Below are positions 20,201-30,672 of a stretch of DNA of 36,838 nt, in pieces (within the stretch, counting starts at the first letter, position 1; every line of letters begins with the position of its first letter). The stretch spans positions 1 through 36,838 of the forward strand of contig JAKSYS010000626.1 in NCBI GenBank assembly GCA_022925895.1, written 5' to 3'. A program made the translations under genes and the position numbers. The notes below the pieces were generated by a model. The model saw nothing but the letters and a program-made list of their open reading frames with translations, was not told where the DNA came from and made no database searches. This stretch comes from Fragilaria crotonensis (taxonomy: Eukaryota > Bacillariophyta > Fragilariophyceae > Fragilariales > Fragilariaceae).

Positions 20201-20774
20201 AGACTTTGAAGAGACACACATCTCGGAAAGAAACTGAGCTCTTTCGATGCTGCGTCAAAGTTCGTCCCGACGTTGGAATGTTGAGCTCATCCACCAACTG
20301 GTTCAATATTTTCAGACCGAGAATGCAGTGACCCACGGTAGCCTGCAAGAATTTGGTAACATCATCCGCAAGATCTCGATGTGTCGCATCGTCAAACCAC
20401 CCCAATTTGGTGATGCGACAGACTAACTTGATTAGGGCTGTTGTAACAAAGTCTTGCATGGAAGGTCCTTGATTAGCTAGATAGCCGAGGACGTAATTTC
20501 GAAACGCGATTCTATCTGTGACTGTGAATGAATTCCAGTAGTTTGTGATGAGTTCAGTCAACGAGTTTGCGGCGACGAGACGCGCATACATGCTGCTGGA
20601 ATTGTCCAGGATGTATTGACATTGTGGAATATAGTCCGCCGATGATTGCAAGGAAAGTAGACGCGCTTGAGCATCAGCTCGCGATATTGGTTGGCCATCT
20701 TCCCCTTTGGAAGGTGCACCAGTGTAGAGAGTCTCACACAAAGACTCCACTTGCGCCAATTGTTGCGAGTCCAT
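17271..20774 (-). CDS. XPO7: Exportin-7 (RanBP16-type nuclear transport receptor)
   Basis: A single open frame of 1167 codons from ATG at 20774. It very probably contains one 66-bp intron at 17589-17654 (donor AAG|GTGTGT, acceptor CTCGCAG|CAT) that keeps frame and has no stop. Removing it joins NLNK to HLAAHPNLFSS, as expected for the family, and gives 1145 aa (human about 1087). Exportin-7 is a HEAT-repeat, RanGTP-dependent karyopherin that carries cargo through nuclear pores. Diagnostic segments are the N-terminal LCETLYTG and SSSMYARLVAANSLTELI, then LTQHRKSSVSFRDVCLFKVFQL near residue 185, and the C-terminal NRDRFTQKLTAFR. The intron-less layout over 3 kb is typical of this genome. Identity is secure; the exact C-terminus is slightly uncertain. 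Confidence 0.95.
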   Translation of the reverse strand: MDSQQLAQVESLCETLYTGAPSKGEDGQPISRADAQARLLSLQSSADYIPQCQYILDNSSSMYARLVAANSLTELITNYWNSFTVTDRIAFRNYVLGYLANQGPSMQDFVTTALIKLVCRITKLGWFDDATHRDLADDVTKFLQATVGHCILGLKILNQLVDELNIPTSGRTLTQHRKSSVSFRDVCLFKVFQLGLTTLKQLQTSAIGEFSCANASSRIDDIVLRSLISHSSPSVANPQQQAILGEQALSLTVRCLNFDFIGTNPDESTEDVGTIQAPTSWRPVLQDPATTELLFDFYAKTEPPRSSKAMEAVILLSSIRRSLFPTDKDRAAFLGRLVDGIRELLKNQTGLQHQDNYHQFCRLLGRLKANYQLSELVKTDGYLEWLELASSFTVQSIRNWQYSTNSIHYLLALWGRLVAAVPYVRPDTGARGHVQLLEKQVLLVSETYIESMLASVETVLRSEGALEDPLDDDGSLKEQLDRLPVICRFQYGPVANLILQKFDPLMNQYRELLSRMGTNATETAPQDVQQRIAIIEGQLTWLAYIVGTIVGGHSWSSAHMGEGEETIDAGLSRRALQLAQMVDYRLTTSNGIGRADPKLELALLYYFQNFRRVYMFMWDQVSGSGSGTPTGVAVSIVAMNVAKLDTTPSTKQKVYQRMFDHLQMGDHTAVANLIVTKMGNDLKFWPEDNEIVGKTLELLHDMAGGYSSSKLLLTLETVRYLARHHTEDQFPFLAVPSNTRHRTTFHATLTRLLLSPNGEEKLGLTFEQFMEPLVNTLGQLGSLSMPDLRNENCRRPLIGVFRDLRGVTASLHNRRSYGLLFDLLHPNHLPLLSNVADLWHDQPDVIISVLRFLHEFCHNKANRVNFDQSSPNGILLFRGTSDVVCAYGRRLLATPRPDTQDIYKKRYKSMALALNVLNSALGGNYVCFGVFGLYNDPALDNSLDVALQMSLSISLEDVIAYPKLSKAYFGFIEILFRNHKKTVFALDTNIFMQLMTAVHEGLQSSDATLSSLCANTIDHLATFYFSTNGKEKIEMHNLNKVCYCSGYNLRFVYWSLTLLYSQHLAAHPNLFSSLTATLFNLLLFGPAQNHWAVIRPMLSLMLASETSFAAYTDHLLSSQNPENQAKLQEALNKLLVDVNRSLDSANRDRFTQKLTAFRVTARSFLTL

Positions 20775-21684
20775 GCTGAATCCTTGCCTTCAGAAAAGCT
20801 AGCCACTAGATTTCAAGCCGTTAATCGCCACCAAAAATGCCTCAAAGATTTCTACCGACGATTCCTTCAGTCAATTTCACTGCACCTTCAATTGACGCTG
20901 ACAGGACTCCTCCTCCGCTGCACAAGTAACAAACTTAACAACTCAACGCGGAAGTATCAATGAAGCGCAGACACGCAGGAAACTGATAGCAGCCGTGAGA
21001 TCAGACACGTGAGACAACTAGACGCTGAATGTGATGGAAGGCGGCCGCTATGCAACAGGCGTATGGGCTAACGACCGTCCGATGGATTTCGGAGATGATC
21101 TGTGCGACTGTGCGTCCTGCGATTTGCCACATTGGCGATACGGATACTGTACGACGTATTACGTACTGTTCTCTAGTACTGCAATAAATTGATACAGTAC
21201 AGTACCAGTACCAGGTACCAGTTCCAACTACAACTGTTAACAGTCCACCACAGTAAATCAGAGAGCTTGTAGTCTCTAGTGCAGCCTCTCCTACTAGCAG
21301 CTACCGGAAGTCTTTGATTAGTCACCGGCAGATGAATGACATAGTAGATAGAGGTGAATGATATCACAAGACATCCACGAACCTGGGTGACTTTGGGAGC
21401 GAATCATTGTTGATAACAACATCACACTCTGCTCCGGTGACAGCCTGCATGCTCCTTGAGTATGATATGGGGCGCGATATGAATGTTATGAAAAATGAGC
21501 AAATCATGCTAATCATTGTTTTTCGACAGTACTTGGTACTCGGAGTACTGAGAGATCTGCTGTGAGCACGAGTACAGAGCAACTGATGTAGTAGACGACG
21601 GTATAATACTCCTCCTGTTTGAGAGCGCATGCAAACTAATGATACACAAAAAGGTGCTCGAATAACTCCAGTATAAACTTGCAG
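20775..21684. other. Intergenic region with GTAC-rich patch
   Basis: About 900 bp upstream of exportin-7 and downstream of the Maf-like gene. GTAC palindromes cluster at about 21165-21225 and again at 21530-21550. Small frames at 21173-21367 and 21364-21630 (-) have no features. No gene is seen. Confidence 0.5.
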
Positions 21685-22503
21685 CTATGAAGCGAGGCTG
21701 TTAGTTGCATCCAGACTACCCCTAAGCTCGTTTAGGAGTCTTTCTACCAAAACTTTGCTCAATCCCATGACACTATCTTCCGTTCCGTCAATATCCTCAA
21801 CGTGCTCACGTACTAAGTCATGTTCAATCATGAGCCCGCCGGCGCATTCTAAAATTGGAGCCTTGTCCTCCAGCAGTCGATCAATTAGGTCTTTCCCTTC
21901 GACAAAGTCCGCAATACTAGGTCGAAAGTAAATCGTGGCAGTGTCGACACCGCTCACTTGAATTCCAGTGGGAATGTGATGTATCACGCATGCTCCGACT
22001 GTCGACGGCGGCGACATGGCATATCCCTGGCAAAATGCTTTGGCTTCCTCGATCGATTCTGGTTTTTCCAAAATCTTTCCATCATGTGTCACAACTTGAT
22101 CTCCAGTCAAGACTATCAGTGGCCCCTTGCCTGCCGCTTCTCCGAAATAACTTTCTAGTTCTCCTTGACAGTTCCCTTTTTCAATTTGTTCCACCAAATG
22201 ATTCATCTTGGCTTTGGCTAACATCAAAACTAAATCATGCGGTGTATCTTGATCGCGATCACCAATCCCTCGTTCATCAATGGGCCGCTTGACGACCAGG
22301 AAATCAATACCCATTTCCCTCAAAATTAGCTTTCGGGTGAACGAACCAGACCCCAAAATGAGGGGTTTGGGCAGATGTTCCAAAAGATCTATCGAAGCTG
22401 AAGATCCAGCAAGAGAGGTAGATGATATCATGCGGATTGTTGAAGTCCAAGCAGAGACGCCGCCGCAAGCTAGTAGATAGCAGAGGGAACGGTGGTTTGT
22501 CAT
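21685..22503 (-). CDS. Maf-like nucleoside triphosphate pyrophosphatase, possibly organelle-targeted
   Basis: Intronless 272-aa frame from ATG at 22503. The Maf/YhdE/ASMTL family hydrolyses non-canonical or certain canonical NTPs to NMP and pyrophosphate. Family marks are PLILGSGSFTRKLILREMG (residues about 47-65, the S.SFTRK loop binds the triphosphate), RPIDERGI, MLAKAKMN, VLTGDQVV (catalytic Asp), LEKPESIEEAKAF and the C-terminal CAGGLMIEHDL. About 40 extra residues precede the core: a short hydrophobic start (LCYLLACGGVSA) followed by WTS and a Ser/Thr-rich stretch. That could be a bipartite plastid signal with Trp at +1, or an ER or mitochondrial presequence; this is inference. Bacterial proteins lack this extension (about 190-200 aa). 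Confidence 0.93.
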   Translation of the reverse strand: MTNHRSLCYLLACGGVSAWTSTIRMISSTSLAGSSASIDLLEHLPKPLILGSGSFTRKLILREMGIDFLVVKRPIDERGIGDRDQDTPHDLVLMLAKAKMNHLVEQIEKGNCQGELESYFGEAAGKGPLIVLTGDQVVTHDGKILEKPESIEEAKAFCQGYAMSPPSTVGACVIHHIPTGIQVSGVDTATIYFRPSIADFVEGKDLIDRLLEDKAPILECAGGLMIEHDLVREHVEDIDGTEDSVMGLSKVLVERLLNELRGSLDATNSLAS

Positions 22504-22572
22504 CTTTCAATGAATGATGCCGTTTTCAAACCTGATGTCAGATGAGGCCGATGGGCTTGAGCCTTGATTTGA

Positions 22573-22580
22573 TGACGTCA
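22573..22580. promoter_or_regulatory. CRE palindrome TGACGTCA upstream of the Maf-like gene
   Basis: A perfect TGACGTCA lies 70 bp upstream of the Maf-like ATG, in the 244-bp gap before the F1 beta gene. bZIP factors bind this palindrome. Function here is inferred only from the motif and its position. Confidence 0.4.
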
Positions 22581-22747
22581 GAATTTAAGTCACGAGTTAC
22601 TAGGGACAGAAACGTGTTCCACGCTGTTCTCGAACACCAGCATAAAAAGTGGGCCAGCAGCGCTTCATCTTGCATCAAGACAAGTTGATTAACAGTCAGA
22701 AGTATCTAAAATGGTACCAGTGCATGCTTACTGTTCATGATCTAGAC

Positions 22748-24476
<1,729 letters not shown>

Positions 24477-24875
24477 GGTCAACTGTGAAGTTTCAGCCGA
24501 TGTATTTGACGGTGGTTGAGAAGGGGAAAACGCGTTGCACTGTGTCTGGTACTGAGTACATTCTACGTGTGCCCCAGTATTGACTGGACAACAAAAAGAT
24601 CCGCCCTCAATGCACAGGAATTTCGCCAGCCTCAGAAATCGATGTGGCACGTAGGAGTCAGTATAAAATTCGGTATCGCCAACTTGTGACATTCCGTTTG
24701 TTTCGGTAGAGTAGATTGGCCTTGAAATTGCAAGAGTGTATGTCCTGCACTGATCGACTGGACCAATCCGAGTTTGAGCCTCCTTCCCCCTGCCGCAGCG
24801 CCCGACCTCGAATCTCTGCCAATGCATGTGATCATCAATTGACCTTTTGACCGATTGCCTCACTCAGACATCATC
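24477..24875. promoter_or_regulatory. Divergent promoter between F1 beta and F1 delta genes
   Basis: 399 bp separate the two start codons of subunits of the same enzyme, so a shared bidirectional promoter is likely. The sequence contains a GTACTGAGTAC palindrome-like site near 24548. I could not identify a clear TATA box or Inr with confidence. Confidence 0.6.
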
Positions 24876-25454
24876 ATGCTATCGCTATCACGAACAGCCT
24901 CCTCTCTCGCTCGCAGATCAGCTCGCTTCTTGAGTTCGGAAGCGGCTGCTGCTCCTACGAAAATGACCTTGAACTTTTGTCTCCCTCATGAAACGATTTA
25001 TCATGGAGCTCAAGTGTCTCAAGTTATCATTCCTGGTATCGATGGAGAATACGGTGTGACTGTCAACCACGTCCCTACTGTTGCTCAACTCAAGCCTGGT
25101 GTGCTTCAAATCCTCCATGAGGATGGTGAACCTGAGAAGTATTTCGTTGCAGGAGGATTCGCCTTGACCCATGCTAATTCCGTAACGGTACGTCAATACT
25201 TGTTATTTTCATATTGAAATATAATATTCGAATATAAAAACTCACTTCGAAACGTACCTTGTTTCGTTCAGGACATTTCCTGCCCAGAGGCCGTCAAGTT
25301 GGACGATTTGGATTCGGCAGCAATTCAAAAGAATTACGAAGCAGCCAGGATCGCCTTTAGCTCTGCCGAATCTGGATCGCTTGCACAGGCGGAAGCCGAG
25401 ATTGAGATGGAAACCAACAAGGCCATGGCTATTGCACTTGGTGTTGGACTCTAA
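24876..25454 (+). CDS. ATP16: Mitochondrial F1-ATPase delta subunit (bacterial epsilon homologue)
   Basis: Two exons: 24876-25187 and 25272-25454, with an 84-bp intron (donor GTACGT, acceptor TTCAG); 164 aa. The first ATG gives MLSLSRTASSLARRSARFLSS, an Arg/Ser-rich amphipathic presequence. Then the delta/epsilon beta-sandwich follows: MTLNFCLPHETIYHG, VIIPGIDGEYGVTVNHVPTVAQLKPG and a KYFVAGGFALTHANSVT strand. Exon 2 encodes the C-terminal helical hairpin (about residues 105-164, with Glu/Ala-rich helices). The subunit sits on the central stalk of F1 and couples rotation to catalysis. It is expressed divergently from the beta subunit, and its 3' end converges on ATG16 with about 100 bp between stops. 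Confidence 0.96.
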
Positions 25455-25557
25455 GTAACGAATTGCACAATGCAAGCAACGATAGGTTCACCTACTCACT
25501 CTATACTGCATATAGTTGATGCGCTTCTCTCTCTAGATGCATACACATCGCGAACCC

Positions 25558-27372
25558 TTATGCCCACAAAATTAGTACACCAGCGCGGTCGACAGTTGCA
25601 ACTTGCTGCCCGCCGCAGGCTCCCCACGAAACCCCTCCCGCGACGCCAGCCTTGTGACCATCTAGCTTGGCGACCAGACTGGCATCGCTGGTCTGCCACA
25701 CAAACAACTGTCCAGTTGTGCCAGAGACAGATGCAGCATAAAGACCATTGGGGCTCATCGCACATGCCGACCAACTACTAGTTGTCTGAAAATCGGGGTT
25801 GCGGAATGTTTTTACAGCAGCACCAGTGCGCATGTCGATGAGTTTCAGAGAATGATCCCTGCCGTTTGTCAACAATTGGGAGGGATTTGAGGGGTCAAAC
25901 TGGACAGATGTTACACCGCCGTCGTGAAGCCCCACGAGATCCTCGGTTCGGTCTCCGGTTCGGACATCCCAAACTCGGAGGCCTCCATCCAAATGGCCCG
26001 ATGCAGCGGTAAAGGAATCAGAAGCCACATCAATGCTCTGGCAAGTGGAACTATGACGGAGACTTGTGGTTTGGCGATATGTACTCCGCGATATATCCCA
26101 AATCTTCATTGACCGGTCAGCCGATCCAGTCAGGACGGCCTTCCCGCCACCAAAGAGTCGGACACAAGTGACCTTACTGGAATGTCCAACAAGCTGATGA
26201 ATCTTCACTCGGCGATCAATTCGTGGCGGAGGTTGGAATGATCATGCATGAGAGCAATACTACAAGCGACAGTCCCAAGACTGGCGTCAGACAAGGAGAC
26301 TCACCATTCGTTGCGTTGTTACATTCCAGACCCGGCACATTTTGTCGCTTCCTCCTCCAACAGCCAAATCACCATCCATGTCGCAAGCGCTAATGACGGA
26401 ATTTCCACGAAGCGTGGCCTTCAATGTGCCAGTACTTGAGTCCCAAACCTTGACGAGCGAATCAGTGCCACAAGTCGCAATCATGTGAGCGCCACTCGAA
26501 TCGTATCGTACGCAAAGGGCTTCTCCATTATGTGCTGGTATTACGGATTTGATGGAAGAGGGAACAATGGTTCCAGCCGTGCCAAATATAGGCGCCCTCG
26601 AAGTGTCGTCATTTACCGGAGGTGTGTCGGCAGCTACCAATTCAGCAGTCTTGGTAGGCGTTCCAAACCACGACCGGCGTTTGTCGTCTTGCAGTTTGAG
26701 CGCCCGCAGCATCTCTACCTCCTTTCTGAGGTGATCCACCATTTCATTCAAGGCATTGACTTCATCAGATGTCTTTTCCTTTTCGCCAACAAGTCGATCA
26801 ATGAGCTTTCGATTTTCGACCTTGAAAACGTCGTTTTCTTCCTGGAGTGACCGAATCGTTTCTTTCAGGCCCATGTATTGTAATTCAGCTAGCCTTGTTG
26901 TAGATTTTGCGTCTTCCAATTGTTGGGTCAAGTGACTGACAGCCTTTTCCTTCCTGACTGTTTCTTGCGCCAATGTTTTCAGTTTCTGCTCAAGTATTGC
27001 CTGTGCCTCCTTCGCCTGCGCCAGGGCATTCGCAGTTTCAAGCGCTTGTGCCGTGTCCTTTTCCTTCACTCTAAGTTTTTCATTCAGCTCTTCTTGTAAC
27101 TTTTCCACTTTTTCTCGCAACCGAGTCTCGTTGCGAAGCGCGGCTGTTTCGCTGTTCCCACCAGACCCACCACCACGAGAATCAAGCGCTGAATTTTGTC
27201 GTTCAAGAGCTTCACATTTTAGCTGAAGAGCGTCCACTTGATTGAGAAGAGTTGCGTTTGCCTCATGCACTGCCAGAAATGGAAGGGTCTCGAGCGTATT
27301 GCGTTCCAACAGACATTGATGCAGTTCTTCCAACTTCATGGTCCTTCCGTTTTGTTCTGTTGTAGGTCTCAT
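25558..27372 (-). CDS. ATG16: Autophagy protein ATG16 with WD40 domain
   Basis: Two exons: 26305-27372 and 25558-26202, with a 102-bp intron (donor ATG|GTGAGT, acceptor GTGAAG|ATT); 570 aa, near the 607 of human ATG16L1. The N-terminal segment LEELHQCLLERNTLETLPFL resembles the ATG5-binding helix. A long coiled coil follows from about residue 40 to 235 (heptads rich in Glu/Lys/Leu). From about residue 275 there is a WD40 propeller (AHNGEALCVRYDSSG, LVKVWDSSTG, MCRVWNV, MKIWDIS, LRVWDVRTG). The pair LTNGRDHSLKLIDMRTG and VDRAGVLILWA is close to ATG16L1. With ATG12-ATG5 it places the ATG8 lipidation machinery on the forming autophagosome. Plants and animals have the WD40 form while yeast lacks it. 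Confidence 0.93.
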
Positions 27373-27512
27373 GCATGATGCTATGATGCTGTAAAATGTG
27401 AACTGGTATAGTACTACATACAGTATATAAAATCTAACATCACCTGTTTTACAACGTAGGCACCGTACGAATGGCGCATACTGCGCACCTTAAGCGGGAT
27501 ATGGGAGCATGT

Positions 27513-27625
27513 CGTACTGGACCTGGTACAGTAAAAACCGAGTACTCCAGTACTCGTACAATTCAACTGTACCGGTGAACATGCTGCACTCAAGTCAATC
27601 GAAGAGTACTCGTACGAGTACTTGT
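27513..27625. repeat. GTAC palindrome cluster
   Basis: Nine GTAC sites in about 113 bp, including an 18-bp perfect palindrome at 27605-27622 (AGTACTCGTACGAGTACT). It lies 140-250 bp upstream of the ATG16 start codon. An (AT)n run follows at about 27631-27641. Confidence 0.8.
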
Positions 27626-27888
27626 ATCTGATATATATATATGGAGAGCATCAGTTTGGCATGATGATGATGTATAAGACTTGAGGCTTGAGACGCTATC
27701 TTTGCTTCTGAGTGTAAAGCGTAAAGGCCATCTCAACTCTATGGAGAAGGTTGATAATCTCAAACGACACTACGGCTGGTATCGCGTCAAACAAATTAGT
27801 ATGAGTGTGTATGATAACATGAAGACGGCCACCATCATCAGGAAGGTCGCTATTTGGAAACAAGCTGTAACAGCAGCAACGTTTTTCT

Positions 27889-29800
27889 TTGTATGACGTT
27901 CGAATACCAACGTTTCGAACGTTTGCGTCTCAGCAATGGTGCTTTCGCGGAGATTTGCTGTCAGTCTTCTCTCCATCCATCTCACCGTTGAAGACTTCCG
28001 GATCTTCTGCACCAGTGACACTGGCTCGTTTGCGAAGTACAGGATTTAAAGCAGCCCGTCACTGTTTCGTTACCTCGACCATTGACGACCAGAACTCGAA
28101 TCGACGTCAGAACCAAACGAACATTTTAATCGCGGGGTAAAGGCGGACCAGAATGCGTCAATATCCATCAACAAAAAGATCATTGAACTTGGAACAGATG
28201 GCCTGCGGAGAGAAATCTTGAATATGTATCAGCAGCAGAAGCAGTTCTTCAATGCTTCCAACCATACAACTGTGATGTCCAAGCTAAGTCGCATCCGACA
28301 GATGAGAAAAGATGATCCGTTGTTTGAAGCCTTTCTGGCTGACACGAATGCAACGCTTTCTTGTTTTTGGGATCACATGGTTGGAATGTGCTCGTGTGGT
28401 GGCGACCATCGTCCATGCTATTGCGAAAATGGGACTGGAACCAAAACGCAACGTAGTTTCCAGGCAAATAATGGCATTCCTGGAGGACAGGGATAATGTA
28501 GATTGTTTGTTTGAAAATGGTATCAATGCATTGCAAACTGTGAGTGGGCTAATGGCAAGCGTCGAATCGAGCCCCCGAATCTGTTTAGATTGCTCTATCA
28601 ACGCTCGGAATGGTTGATGGATAATGGGACACCCCAATGCATCGCAAACTCTGTATGGGCGTGTGCTTCATTTGGAATCGAGTCTCCGAATCTGTTTAGA
28701 TTGCTCGATCAACGGGCTGAGTGGTTAATGGAAAACGGAAATGCACAGAATATTGCTAACTGCGTATGGGCGTGTGGCAAGCTTAGAGTTGAGGCTCCAA
28801 AAATCTATTTAGATTGCTCAATCAACGCTCGGAATGGTTGATGGATAATTGCACCCCCCAAGGCTTTGGAAACTATGTATGGGCTTGTGGCACGCTTGGA
28901 GTTAAGTCTCCGAATCTGTTTAGATTACTCGATCAACGCTCGGAATGGTTGAAGGATAATGAGACCCCACAAGGCATTTTCAAACTTTGTATGGGCGTGT
29001 GGCAAGCTTGGAATCGAGGCTCCAAATCTTTTTAGATTGCTCGATCAACCCGCGGAATGGTTGATGGATGATGGGACTCTCCAATGCATCGCAAACTGCG
29101 TGTGGGCACTTGGCAAGCTTCGAATCGAGTCGCAAAACATGTTTCGATTACTCGATCAACGCTCGGAATGGCTCATCGAAAATGGAAATGCTCAGACAAT
29201 GGCTCATCGAAAATGGAAATGCTCAGAGTATTGCAAACTGTGTATGGGCATGTGGCAAGCTTGGAATCGAATCTCCGAATCTGTTTTGATTGCTAGATAA
29301 ACACTCTGAATTGCTAATGGATTATGGGACGCCGCAAGGCATTGCAAACTGTGTATGGGCGTGTGGCAAGCGTGGAATCGAGTCTCCGAATCTGTTTAGA
29401 TTGCTCGATCAACGCTAGGAATGGTTGATAGGTAATGGGACGCCCCAAGGCATCGCAAACTGTGTATGGGCGTGTGGCAAGCTTGGAATCGAGGCTCCAA
29501 ATCTATTTAGATTGCTCGATCAACGCTCAGAATGGTTTATGGATGACGGCACCCCCCAAGCTATCGCACGCTGTGTTTGGGCGTGTGCCAAGCTTGGGAT
29601 CGAGTCTCCGAATCTATTTAGATTGCTGGATCAACGCTCTGAGTGGTTGTTTGAAAATGGACACCCCGAGTGTTTTGCAAGCTGCAAATGGGCGTGTGGC
29701 AAACTTGGAATCGAGTCTCCGAATCTGTTCAGATCACAGAATGTTTCAAACAGTGTATCGGCGTGTGGCGAACTTGGAATAGTTTCCCTACCTATTTAGA
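27889..29800 (+). pseudogene. Decayed gene with twelve 37-residue OPR-like tandem repeats
   Basis: The N-terminal part (27889-28140) is Arg/Ser-rich and could be an organelle presequence. A frame slip leads into a charged segment (SINKKIIELGTDGLRREIL). From 28.5 kb a 111-bp unit repeats twelve times: WLMDNGTPQGIANCVWACG then KLGIESPNLFRLLDQRSE. Copies keyed on TGGGC start at 28545, 28656, 28767, 28880, 28992, 29103, 29245, 29356, 29467, 29578, 29689 and 29758. The PQ..AN..WA..KLG pattern fits octotricopeptide (OPR/RAP-type) helical repeats, which bind organellar RNA, and diatoms have many such arrays. The copy is broken: +2 and +1 frameshifts, a 31-bp duplication (+1), TGA at about 29287, TAG at about 29416, and loss of 42 bp in the last unit. 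A sequencing or assembly fault cannot be fully excluded for the slips. Confidence 0.8.
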
Positions 29801-30672
29801 TTGGGAATCATCGTGCTGAATCATTGTTTGAGAATGGAAAGGCACACGACATTGCTACCGCGTATTCGTACGCTGTGCTATTGGAATCGAGGCTACGATG
29901 TTGTAAAAAAATTGCATGATCTATGCTTTGAATGACGGTTAAAAGGGACTGCACAAAGCAACTGTGCGTCGGCGCATGCTTCTTGGGATCTCATGTCCAT
30001 GGCTTTTCTCGGAAGTGGAAAGCTGTTTGAATACTTGGTTGGTCATTTCGATATGCTACGTCATGGGTGTCATTGACCATCTTTTTTATAAGGGACGCAC
30101 GTTGCCCATGCTGCGGAACATTCATCAAGACCGAAAAGTCGGTGATTTGCAGGAATTATTATAATGACAAAGTCTTTGCATATTCACTGACGCATCCGCC
30201 ATCACATCTTCGAAGGGAGCTCAATTAAGTCAGGCTTAAGAATAATGTTTCTAAGATGTACTTCGACGTATCGGTAGAACCACGCCTTCGAGTTTGGAAT
30301 GCACTTGCCCAGAGGTGGAAACTAAACAAGGCATCTGTGGCAAGTCGTTGCAAATGCATTCTTCATTTAGGTCACGACGCCTGACCTTGCATTAGATTTG
30401 CACGAATGGGTCAAGGCATACGATCTTAAGATCTCATAAGGATTCTGGATACCCAAAATTCGCTTTGGAGCACGACTGCGTTCGAATCACTGGCAGCGTT
30501 GCAAATACGATGTACCGGAGTACAGCGTGGTCGACAGAGTCACATTGCTGAAATTGTGAGCTGGGTTCTGGTTAACCCAATGGATAAGCCTAATGATGTG
30601 AGTGGCATACAGTTGTAATAAATGTCGACGTCCATTCGCTGCTTGTACTAACTGACCTGTGAATTCAACGCA
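29801..30672. other. Region after the repeat pseudogene, probably its decayed 3' part
   Basis: About 870 bp. The first 100 bp still carries a degraded repeat-like reading (RAESLFENGKAHDIATAYSYA). After that I find only short unrelated frames (for example 66 codons at 29964-30164). It also includes the 3' flank of the glycosyltransferase gene. No RAP domain could be recognised. Confidence 0.4.

Noticed and set aside
27889-29800. Several short repeat-bearing genes in a row
   Set aside because: The 111-bp register continues across all frame breaks, so it is one decayed gene and not many small ones.
28500-29800. CRISPR-like array
   Set aside because: The units are uniform along their full length with no separate spacers and encode a helical protein repeat.
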